Source: Oscillospiraceae bacterium (GTDB lineage Bacteria > Bacillota > Clostridia > Oscillospirales > Oscillospiraceae). Taken from it: a stretch of 10,609 nucleotides of DNA. The notes under the pieces are model-generated. The model made no database searches, was not told where the DNA came from, and saw only the letters and a program-made list of their open reading frames with translations. A program made the translations under genes and the position numbers. This document shows, piece after piece, positions 1-4,954 of the stretch (the first letter of the stretch is position 1; every line of letters begins with the position of its first letter). The DNA is taken from contig JAEDJR010000057.1 of NCBI GenBank assembly GCA_016296235.1, positions 1 to 10,609 of the forward strand, given 5' to 3'.

Positions 1-2
1 GC

Positions 3-16
3 CAGTATTTATACTG
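3..16. repeat. Short inverted repeat at the left edge
   Basis: CAGTAT-TT-ATACTG is a perfect 6-bp-arm inverted repeat just beyond the stop of the truncated TrbL-like frame. It lies in the 55-bp stretch that does not look like the rest of that gene. It may belong to the end of an inserted element, but too little is visible to say. Confidence 0.3.
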
Positions 17-187
17 TCATTTTCGGTCGATTACACGGAATTTTCTGCGGTCTCCGATCACATTCCAGATCTCGCCGCCGCGAAAGCTCTCCGGCGTCTG
101 CGCCACAAGGGCCCAGATTTCTGTCAGTTTGTCGTTCCAGGTTTCAAGGGCCGATTCCAGGGTTGAAACAACCCAATTATCACTCAC
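17..187 (-). pseudogene. Truncated TrbL/VirB6-like conjugation channel gene (N-terminal remnant)
   Basis: A 56-codon frame starts with GTG at 187, behind a weak AGGAAG site, and stops with TGA at 17-19. Residues 1-44 (beginning MSDNWVVSTLES, then W18, W25 and GGEIWNVI at 37-44) resemble, from memory, the start of TrbL/VirB6-like membrane proteins that follow Maff2 in CD1115-type Firmicutes elements. Those proteins are several hundred residues long and continue into transmembrane helices. Here the frame instead continues with a short basic tail (GDRRKFRVIDRK) and stops. The change falls near position 55, so bases 1-55 probably come from an insertion or rearrangement. The position, next in line after Maff2 and the toxin-antitoxin genes, supports the family call. 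It could also be a genuine small ORF of unknown role. The family call rests on recall and was not searched. Confidence 0.5.
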
Positions 188-211
188 ATGATTTCACTTC
201 CTGTTCCGAAC

Positions 212-252
212 ATACAAAAAACAGTCTCTTTCTAAGAGACTGTTTTTTGTAT
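212..252. terminator. Strong bidirectional intrinsic terminator
   Basis: Bases 212-230 and 234-252 are perfect reverse complements (19-bp stem, 3-base loop). The core is ACAGTCTCTT/AAGAGACTGT, flanked by six A on one side and six T on the other, so a U-tract follows the hairpin on either strand. It lies 12 bp after the stop of the toxin gene at 265 and ends transcription of that module. It is also only 25 bp ahead of the GTG of the TrbL-like remnant, so it would cut that gene off from upstream transcription. Confidence 0.88.
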
Positions 253-264
253 CCCTATGTGTTG

Positions 265-585
265 TTAATGCCGGATCAGCCAGCCATAGTCCTCCCGGCA
301 GTCCAGAATGTAGTCCACGTAGACGATGTCATCCTGAATCTGATACAGGACCAGATACCAATTTTCGATAAACATTCTGTGGTACTTGTTTGCTGGTATA
401 TAATCTTCCTCCAAAAATGGATATCGGTGAGGCATTTTGGAAAGACTGCGCAGCTCCTTGATGATCTGCTTTTTCTTCGCGATGGCGGCATCCTTGTTGA
501 CATTGGCAAGAAACCGGATATGAGTGGCAAGCATCCGTTTCGCCCTGTCTGAAATAATGACCTGATACGTTTTTTCTTTTGTCAT
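265..585 (-). CDS. RelE/ParE-family type II toxin
   Basis: A 106-residue basic protein, the expected size for the RelE/ParE superfamily, whose members are ribosome-dependent mRNA endonucleases or gyrase inhibitors. The C-terminal half fits the fold: K67-YHR-M71, then alternating hydrophobic strands (WYLVLYQI at 76-83, VYVDYIL at 88-94) and a closing CREDYGWL at 96-103, like the usual 'R.DY' ending. I place the start at ATG 585 (MTKEKTYQ) because GGAG lies 9 bases upstream, inside the end of the antitoxin gene. An in-frame ATG at 609 lacks a ribosome site. The gene starts 4 bp after the antitoxin stop, so the two are co-translated as a normal antitoxin-first module. The exact target (mRNA or gyrase) cannot be told from sequence. 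Confidence 0.85.
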   Translation of the reverse strand: MTKEKTYQVIISDRAKRMLATHIRFLANVNKDAAIAKKKQIIKELRSLSKMPHRYPFLEEDYIPANKYHRMFIENWYLVLYQIQDDIVYVDYILDCREDYGWLIRH

Positions 586-589
586 ACGC

Positions 590-856
590 TTATACTCCGG
601 CAATGACATCATCCAGGTAGCCGTCCAGATCATCCACAGTGCAGCCGTCCCGGCCTGCCAGCCGGTCTTCCTCAACAGCCAGGAGTTCCTCCCGAAGCTT
701 CAGCATCTTCTCCCGCCGGTTGTACGTCTCAATATCCATGACAACCAAATCGCCCTCGCCGTTTTTTGTGAGAAAAATCGGCTCGGCTGTTTTTCTGCAA
801 AGGTCGGCAATTTCATTGTAGTTCTGCCGGATTGCCGCAGACGGACGAATGTTCAC
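590..856 (-). CDS. Phd/YefM-family antitoxin
   Basis: An 88-residue antitoxin for the toxin directly downstream. It opens with GTG at 856 behind GGAGGG at a spacing of about 7. The N-terminal domain follows the Phd/YefM pattern: MNIRPSAAIRQNYNEIADLC, then EPIFLTKNG at 25-33 and DLVVMDIETY at 36-45, which form the DNA-binding dimer. The acidic C-terminal part (about 55-88, ending YLDDVIAGV) is expected to fold on the toxin and mask it. A near-ideal sigma-70 promoter with an inverted repeat in its spacer lies upstream, as expected for autorepression by the toxin-antitoxin complex. Its N-terminus is similar to the antitoxin at 3942-4220, and both resemble the one at 974-1234. Confidence 0.88.
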   Translation of the reverse strand: MNIRPSAAIRQNYNEIADLCRKTAEPIFLTKNGEGDLVVMDIETYNRREKMLKLREELLAVEEDRLAGRDGCTVDDLDGYLDDVIAGV

Positions 857-894
857 TGGATCGCCCTCCTTTTTCGTAGCATTATTCTATTCTT

Positions 895-923
895 ATTATA
901 ATCATATTATGCTATGATGTCAA
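895..923 (-). promoter_or_regulatory. Consensus sigma-70 promoter of the 265-856 module
   Basis: On the minus strand TTGACA (918-923) and TATAAT (895-900) are both perfect consensus hexamers, separated by exactly 17 bases. The antitoxin GTG begins about 40 bp downstream. It is the best promoter in the window and suggests strong expression held down by autoregulation. Confidence 0.9.
901..918. promoter_or_regulatory. Likely antitoxin operator in the promoter spacer
   Basis: ATCATA-N6-TATGAT is a perfect 6-bp-arm inverted repeat that fills the spacer between the -10 and -35 hexamers and overlaps one base of the -35. Phd/YefM antitoxins bind such palindromes over their own promoters, so this is the probable site where the antitoxin complex blocks RNA polymerase. 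Binding is inferred from position and symmetry. Confidence 0.6.
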
Positions 924-973
924 TCATCTAAAGCACCCACAGCAGTGTCACACTTCAATCCGTACTTTCTATT

Positions 974-1234
974 TTATATATGATATTCTTCCCGCAGCCG
1001 CTTTAAGGCTTCCTTTGCATTTTTGGTCTTTCCGGCTTTGATTTCTTCTTCGGCCTTTTCCAGCTTTTCATATAGTTCCAGCATTGCAAATTTTTCCTCA
1101 TAGGCTTTCATGCTCATCAGGACCATTTCTCCGTAGCCGTTTTTCGTGACATAGATCGGCTCTGTGGATTCGCTGCACATCTGAGAAATGGCAGCTGTAT
1201 TTTTCAAATCACGGATCGGGATAATTCTCGGCAT
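974..1234 (-). CDS. Phd/YefM-like antitoxin without a visible toxin partner
   Basis: An 86-residue protein starting at ATG 1234 behind AGGAGG at spacing 8. It matches the Phd/YefM layout: an N-terminal dimerising and DNA-binding part (PIRDLKN, then EPIYVTKNGYGEMVLMS) followed by a charged helical tail rich in Glu and Lys (about 50-86, ending RLREEYHI). No toxin follows: the 117 bp between its stop and the next antitoxin start hold only spacer and that gene's promoter. It may be an orphan left after toxin loss, an anti-addiction antitoxin, or a regulator using the Phd fold. It has its own promoter region upstream and may be transcribed apart from the next pair. Confidence 0.8.
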   Translation of the reverse strand: MPRIIPIRDLKNTAAISQMCSESTEPIYVTKNGYGEMVLMSMKAYEEKFAMLELYEKLEKAEEEIKAGKTKNAKEALKRLREEYHI

Positions 1235-1258
1235 CGCACTCGCCTCCTTTGTGGCTTA

Positions 1259-1287
1259 ATTGTACCATAATTATATGCCGCGCACAA
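1259..1287 (-). promoter_or_regulatory. Possible promoter of the orphan antitoxin
   Basis: On the minus strand TACAAT (1259-1264) is preceded by TGG, giving an extended -10, and TTGTGC (1282-1287) lies 17 bases upstream as a weak -35. The spacer contains the palindrome ATAATTAT, which could serve for autorepression. The antitoxin ATG at 1234 is about 25 bp downstream. This is a reasonable but unproven call. Confidence 0.5.
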
Positions 1288-1311
1288 GAGAAAATACTGC
1301 CGTTTTTTATC

Positions 1312-1328
1312 CGTCTCACCGTGAGACG
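1312..1328. repeat. Recurrent palindrome, copy 1
   Basis: CGTCTCAC-C-GTGAGACG, a perfect palindrome with 8-bp arms followed by CATTT. It lies 15 bp past the Maff2 stop and about 80 bp ahead of the orphan antitoxin. It is one of four copies sharing the core TCTCACSGTGAGA and the right flank GACGCAWT in the same orientation. Confidence 0.85.
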
Positions 1329-1343
1329 CATTTCTCTTTGCAA

Positions 1344-1673
1344 TTACACCACGCCGATGGCCGTCAGGATCTCCTTTGCAAAGGCGATCAGCAAACCGCC
1401 GAACAGGCACAGAATGCCCTGCGTCCGCTGGCTGGCGTCGTGGGACTGAATGGACATGCCAAGCTGCACCACGCCCCAGCCGAGGATAATGATGCCAATG
1501 GCCTTGATGCAGGAGAAGATAAAATCGGACAGGTTGTTGACAATGGTCAGCGGATCGTCGCCCGCGGCAAAGGCTGGGACGGTGAAGAGCGCGGCGCTCA
1601 GGACAAGGCTTGTCCAGACGGTCAGGATGCGGCGCTGTCTGCGCCGCCGGGTAGGGTTGATTTCGGATTTCAT
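1344..1673 (-). CDS. Maff2-family conjugation membrane protein
   Basis: A 109-residue protein recognised as Maff2, a small protein regularly found straight after the VirD4-like coupling protein in Firmicutes conjugative elements. A basic N-terminus (RRRRQRR at 10-15) is followed by a signal-like hydrophobic stretch ending VPAFA-A near residue 37. Two transmembrane segments follow at about 51-72 and 85-100, separated by a short polar loop (QSHDASQRTQ). This layout recalls VirB2/TrbC-type pilin subunits, so a role in the channel or a short pilus is plausible but inferred. ATG 1673 overlaps the coupling protein's stop as ATGA, and GGAGG lies 7 bases upstream, so the two are translationally coupled. 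Confidence 0.85.
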   Translation of the reverse strand: MKSEINPTRRRRQRRILTVWTSLVLSAALFTVPAFAAGDDPLTIVNNLSDFIFSCIKAIGIIILGWGVVQLGMSIQSHDASQRTQGILCLFGGLLIAFAKEILTAIGVV

Positions 1674-3427
1674 ACAAATTCCTCCATAATTTCAATATCG
1701 TCGAGATCGGAAAAAGAGAACGACAGGTCTTCGGCCGCATATGCCCGCAAAGGCGTGTGCAGATACGGCGGTGCGCCGCCGTCCTCAGTAAAACGGATAT
1801 TCGGATGCTTCAAAAGGTCGTATTTTTCATCGATGACCGGCTTCTCGCCGCGAATCAGCACAATAGCATCCTTGTTGTCCAGACGGCGCACCTCGTCCGG
1901 CGTCATCAGCTCGCGGCCGGTCTGCTGGTAATTCTGGCTGAAGGAGCCGTTGCGCCCCTTGCTCTGGCTGGACGTTTTCGTGTTGATGGTCTCCTTCCCC
2001 AGCAGTTCCGAGATGTACTTGTGCGTACTCTGCTCGTTGCCGCCGAGATATACAAAGCTGTCCGCATTGCCGATGATGCCTTCCCAGTCATCCTTGAACA
2101 GTGCCTTGAGCTGGCTGATGTTTTGCAGGATGATCGTTGACATGATATTTCTGGAGCGCATAGTTGCCTGCAGACGGGCGTAGCCGTCGGGCAAGGCCAC
2201 GTTGGCAAATTCGTCGAACATCAGCCGGACCGGGACAGGCAGCGCACCCTGATGCACCTTGTCTGCCTGATAATACAGTTCCTGAAAGGCTTGCGTATAG
2301 AGCATGCCGACGAGAAAATTGAGCGATGCGTCATTGCTGTCCGGGATGATGCAAAAGATGGCCTGCTTGCGCTCGCCGAGCTTTCCCAGCTCCATATCGT
2401 CGTTGCTTGTGATACGCTGAATCTCCGGCAGCGTAAATGACGCCAAACGGACGGCGGCGCTCACCAATATGCTTTTAGCGGTTTTTCCGGCGGCTTGCTT
2501 GAAAATATGGTATTGGCGCACGGCAATATGATCCGGCTGTTCTTCCTCCAGCGCCTCAAACAGCAAATCCAACGGAGATTGGTAGTCGTCGTCTTCCTCT
2601 TTGGCTCCGCCGTTCTCGATCATATACAGAATGGTCTCCATGTTCTGATCCTCCGGCGGCGCTTCATGCAGCAGATACAGCATCAGCGCAGAGTCCAGAG
2701 CCGTCTCCGATTTCTCCCAAAACGGATCGTTTGCTTTCGCGCCCTTTGGCGTGGTGTTTTTGATGAAGTTGTCAATGAGCTTGAACACGTCCGAATCCTT
2801 GCGGATGTAGCGGAAGGGATTGTAGCAGTCTGATTTCGCTGGGTCGATCAGGTCAAACACACGCAGAACATAGCCCTCCTGCAAAAACAGATTGCCGACT
2901 GCCCGGAGCATTTCGCCCTTTGGGTCGGTCACGATGAAACTGGCATTGGCAAGCATCAGATTTGGCTTTGCCAGAAACCGCGTCTTGCCGCTGCCGGAAC
3001 CGCCCACGATGATTTGCAGGAGATTTCTCCTGTGCAGCTTGCCGTTCATGCTCATCTGTAAATGCTGCGTCAGAATGACGTTCTGACTTTCGTCCTTGTC
3101 GCAGTACTTCTTGTCCAGATCCCGGACGCTCCCCCACGACGCGGAGCCGTGTTCCTCACCGGGGCGGGTATTCTTCTGACCTGTGTAATAGAACAGAATC
3201 GCGCAGCCGTAGAGCAGCAAAAAGATACCCACGAATTTTGGCGTATACGGTGTCCAGCGCAGGGAAAACGGCCTCTGGATGGCAGCAGAAAAGCCGTCCA
3301 TCAGCACGAAAACCGTCATACCGGGTTCGTAGCAGCCCGCCATCAGCACGGCGAGCCATAACACGGGTATCGCAAACGCCGCCCACACCGGGGCGGCGCT
3401 GCGAAAGGATTTCTTTTTGTGGATCAC
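1670..3427 (-). CDS. VirD4/TraG-like type IV coupling protein (CD1115 family)
   Basis: This 585-residue membrane ATPase recruits the relaxase-DNA complex to the conjugation channel. Two transmembrane helices lie at about 13-32 and 64-82. Walker A is GGSGSGKT at 142-149, and Walker B is RLMFDEFANV at 401-410 with the DE pair at 405-406. The conserved TDPKGEM follows at 167-173, and TIILQNISQL at 431-440 matches the coupling-protein glutamine motif. The acidic C-terminus (DLDDIEIMEEFV) may contact substrates. The start is GTG at 3427, which overlaps the stop of the 40-codon ORF as GTGA. No upstream ATG is available in frame. Length and motifs are complete, so the gene looks functional. Confidence 0.95.
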   Translation of the reverse strand: MIHKKKSFRSAAPVWAAFAIPVLWLAVLMAGCYEPGMTVFVLMDGFSAAIQRPFSLRWTPYTPKFVGIFLLLYGCAILFYYTGQKNTRPGEEHGSASWGSVRDLDKKYCDKDESQNVILTQHLQMSMNGKLHRRNLLQIIVGGSGSGKTRFLAKPNLMLANASFIVTDPKGEMLRAVGNLFLQEGYVLRVFDLIDPAKSDCYNPFRYIRKDSDVFKLIDNFIKNTTPKGAKANDPFWEKSETALDSALMLYLLHEAPPEDQNMETILYMIENGGAKEEDDDYQSPLDLLFEALEEEQPDHIAVRQYHIFKQAAGKTAKSILVSAAVRLASFTLPEIQRITSNDDMELGKLGERKQAIFCIIPDSNDASLNFLVGMLYTQAFQELYYQADKVHQGALPVPVRLMFDEFANVALPDGYARLQATMRSRNIMSTIILQNISQLKALFKDDWEGIIGNADSFVYLGGNEQSTHKYISELLGKETINTKTSSQSKGRNGSFSQNYQQTGRELMTPDEVRRLDNKDAIVLIRGEKPVIDEKYDLLKHPNIRFTEDGGAPPYLHTPLRAYAAEDLSFSFSDLDDIEIMEEFV

Positions 3428-3546
3428 AGGTCAGATGGATGGATGCACGCCAAACCGGTACGGCTGGCATGGCGCTTGCAAGCAAGCAGCAATCCGGCTG
3501 CGGCCAGCAGAATTTCCGGAATAATGAAATAAATCAGCTTTTTCAT
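3424..3546 (-). CDS. Small membrane peptide ahead of the coupling protein (40 residues)
   Basis: ATG 3546 has GGAGG 10 bases upstream and opens a 40-residue frame. It begins MKKLIYFIIPEILLAAAG, then LLLACKRHASRTGLACIHPSDL. One hydrophobic segment (about 4-22) is followed by a short basic tail. LLLAC could be read as a lipobox (cleavage before C23), or the peptide may simply be a single-pass membrane protein. Its TGA overlaps the GTG of the coupling protein, so its translation would feed that gene. It could be a genuine transfer component or mainly a leader that couples translation. I do not recognise a family. Confidence 0.62.
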   Translation of the reverse strand: MKKLIYFIIPEILLAAAGLLLACKRHASRTGLACIHPSDL

Positions 3547-3573
3547 GTTGTGAATACCTCCATTTCAAATAAA

Positions 3574-3590
3574 TCTCACGGTGAGACGCA
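3574..3590. repeat. Recurrent palindrome, copy 2
   Basis: TCTCAC-G-GTGAGA with the right flank CGCA. The left arm is shorter than in the other copies (AAA instead of CG). It lies 12 bp upstream of the ribosome site of the 40-residue ORF and just after the terminator of the 3653-4220 toxin-antitoxin module. Confidence 0.8.
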
Positions 3591-3602
3591 ATACACCAGA
3601 AG

Positions 3603-3650
3603 CAAAAAGAGAATGTGACCTGTAAGCGTACAGAACACATTCTCTCTTTT
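3603..3650 (-). terminator. Intrinsic terminator of the 3653-4220 toxin-antitoxin module
   Basis: AGAGAATGTG (3608-3617) pairs perfectly with CACATTCTCT (3636-3645), and an inner stem CTGTA/TACAG (3620-3624 and 3629-3633) closes a 4-base loop. On the minus strand a run of five T follows the hairpin. It lies directly past the toxin stop. The plus strand also ends in TTTT, so it may work both ways. It separates the coupling-protein genes from upstream transcription. Confidence 0.85.
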
Positions 3651-3652
3651 CG

Positions 3653-3961
3653 CTATCTCAGAAGTTTCGGATAATCCGTCTTTCCGTTGACAATGCGATA
3701 GACAAATACCGTTTCCTCTATCACTTTGTAAACGCAGACATAATCGCCGCAGATCACCTTGCGGAACTCCCGTTTGGCCAGTTCCAAGTCCGGATGCTGG
3801 GCGCCCATATAGGGAAAATCGACCAGCCGCTCCAGCGTGTCAAGGATTTGATCTGTGATGCGCTGGGCAGCCACCGGACCGACCAGCCGCAGATAAATGT
3901 CCGAAATTTTGTCAATATCCTGCCATGCGGCAAGCAGCAATTCAACCCGACACTTTGCCAT
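3653..3961 (-). CDS. RelE/ParE-family plasmid-stabilization toxin
   Basis: A 102-residue toxin of the RelE/ParE superfamily. A long N-terminal helix pair (AAWQDIDKISDIYLRLVG, about 11-28, then ITDQILDTLERLVDFP) is followed by the strand-rich core: FRKVICGDYVCVYKV at 66-80 and VFVYRIVNGKTDYPKLLR at 85-102. Its layout resembles ParE-type plasmid stabilisation proteins. ATG 3961 (MAKCRVEL) fits homologues I recall; an ATG two codons upstream at 3967 is the alternative, and a GGAG serves either. The gene overlaps the end of the antitoxin gene by 20 bp, so the two are made together. It is unlike the toxin at 265-585 in detail, so the two modules are not recent copies. Confidence 0.85.
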   Translation of the reverse strand: MAKCRVELLLAAWQDIDKISDIYLRLVGPVAAQRITDQILDTLERLVDFPYMGAQHPDLELAKREFRKVICGDYVCVYKVIEETVFVYRIVNGKTDYPKLLR

Positions 3962-4220
3962 GTGCATATTTCTCCGCCAGACGGGAGCGAACCTCGTCTA
4001 CACTGAACGTAGGCGCACCGGCTAATCTGGAAAACTCCGCCTCCAGAACGCTTGCCCGATGCTCCAGCATCTTTTCGCGTTCCTCATAGGCTTCCATGCT
4101 CATCACGACCAGATCGGCTTCGCCCTTGTTGGTGATAATGACCGGTTCGCCGGATGCTTTTGCGAGCATTGAGATCTGCTGATATTCGTTACGCAGCGCG
4201 GTGGATGGTTTCAGATTCAT
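3942..4220 (-). CDS. Phd/YefM-family antitoxin
   Basis: A 92-residue antitoxin paired with the toxin that overlaps its 3' end. The N-terminal part reads MNLKPSTALRNEYQQIS, then EPVIITNKGEADLVVMSMEAY. This is the Phd/YefM DNA-binding fold and is close to the antitoxin at 590-856. The C-terminal helix (about 45-92) would neutralise the toxin. Two adjacent ATG codons (4223 and 4220) are possible. I prefer 4220 because AGGAGG is then 7 bases away rather than 4. A farther ATG at 4238 would place the ribosome site inside the gene. A -10 element and two inverted repeats upstream suggest autoregulation. Confidence 0.88.
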   Translation of the reverse strand: MNLKPSTALRNEYQQISMLAKASGEPVIITNKGEADLVVMSMEAYEEREKMLEHRASVLEAEFSRLAGAPTFSVDEVRSRLAEKYAHGKVSG

Positions 4221-4231
4221 CATCAGTCCTC

Positions 4232-4279
4232 CTATCATGGTTCTGATAGTATTATATCATACTCTTGCAGATATGCAAG
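4232..4279 (-). promoter_or_regulatory. Promoter and paired operators of the 3653-4220 module
   Basis: On the minus strand TGATATAAT gives a perfect -10 (4251-4256) with an extended TG; TTGCAT about 16 bases upstream is a weak -35. Two perfect 6-bp-arm inverted repeats frame it: CTTGCA-N4-TGCAAG at 4264-4279, over the -35 and spacer, and CTATCA-N6-TGATAG at 4232-4249, from just after the -10 to the first bases of the ribosome site. They are probable binding sites for the antitoxin complex. The downstream one could also hide the ribosome site as an RNA hairpin. Confidence 0.65.
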
Positions 4280-4294
4280 CACACGCAGCAAATC

Positions 4295-4311
4295 CGTCTC
4301 ACGGTGAGACG
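4295..4311. repeat. Recurrent palindrome, copy 3
   Basis: CGTCTCAC-G-GTGAGACG, a perfect 8-bp-arm palindrome. Its right end runs into a second palindrome, CGCAATTGCG (4310-4319). It lies between the PcfB stop and the promoter of the toxin-antitoxin module, 16 bp upstream of that module's outer operator. Confidence 0.85.
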
Positions 4312-4381
4312 CAATTGCGGGCAGGGCACACCCGCCTCCCACTTCTGCCCCCCCTTCGGGTTCAATAGATCAGAATCCCTC

Positions 4382-4954
4382 CTATCGGATGTGCTCCAGC
4401 TCCCGCTGGGGTTCTGCTTTCCCGGCTGCGGCCCGCAGCGCAGCTAGCCGCCCTTTGACGGACGGCTTTTGGCCGTTACTGATCGATGCCATCCCCTGCG
4501 TCAAGCCACTGCTTCGCTCTGGCGAGAACCGTCCTGGTTGGGCAGGGGGCTGCTCTTTTTTTGGCGTTTTGTCCTCCCGGTTTTGCGGAAGATAGCCCAT
4601 TTGCTGCAAAATATAGTTGGCCTGTGAAAGATGGTCTGCGTTGGTGATCACGTCAAGGCAGGCGCTGCCGCTGCTTTTGTCCTGCACAACGGTAAACAGC
4701 AGCCCGACTTTTTTCGCGCGTTTCTTGAATTCATCCAAATCCTCTGCGCGCAATGGGAAGATCTGCAGCGGACGTCCTTCCTGCAAAAGCCGGTTCATAC
4801 TGACCTTGCCGTACAGCTTTTTCTGGTCCTTTGCCAGTGCATACAGCAGCGCAGCGAGATTCTTCGCACCGGACGCCAGCAGTTTGATCGCTTCCTCGGA
4901 AAGCTGTACGCCTTCCCTGACCACCAGATCGGCGGTTTCGGCGCTTACCTCCAT
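4382..4954 (-). CDS. PcfB-family conjugation protein (DUF3801)
   Basis: A 190-residue protein matching the PcfB/DUF3801 family, named for the enterococcal plasmid pCF10. Members sit between the relaxase and the coupling protein genes, and their role in DNA transfer is not well defined. The conserved part covers about 10-125: helices around VQLSEEAIKLLASGAKNLAALL, then LYGKVSMNRLLQEGRPLQIF, and a strand-rich segment to NYILQQMGYL. The tail (about 126-190) is Pro-, Gln- and Lys-rich and probably disordered, ending in a basic helix (VKGRLAALRAAAGKA). ATG 4954 has AGGAGG 8 bases upstream and overlaps the relaxase gene by 10 bp. The usual next gene, the coupling protein, is displaced here by a toxin-antitoxin module. 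Confidence 0.85.
   Translation of the reverse strand: MEVSAETADLVVREGVQLSEEAIKLLASGAKNLAALLYALAKDQKKLYGKVSMNRLLQEGRPLQIFPLRAEDLDEFKKRAKKVGLLFTVVQDKSSGSACLDVITNADHLSQANYILQQMGYLPQNREDKTPKKEQPPAQPGRFSPERSSGLTQGMASISNGQKPSVKGRLAALRAAAGKAEPQRELEHIR

Noticed and set aside
163..552. Plus-strand 129-codon frame at the left end
   Set aside because: It runs through the terminator and antisense to the toxin gene, and it has no credible ribosome site.
265..675. Longer toxin starts reaching into the antitoxin gene
   Set aside because: Upstream in-frame starts lie inside the antitoxin coding region without a ribosome site. ATG 585 has GGAG at a good distance and gives the usual toxin length.
1260..1931. 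Long plus-strand open frames opposite maff2 and the coupling-protein gene
   Set aside because: They are antisense to well-supported genes, lack ribosome sites and have low-complexity, unfamiliar translations, which is typical of shadows in GC-rich coding DNA.
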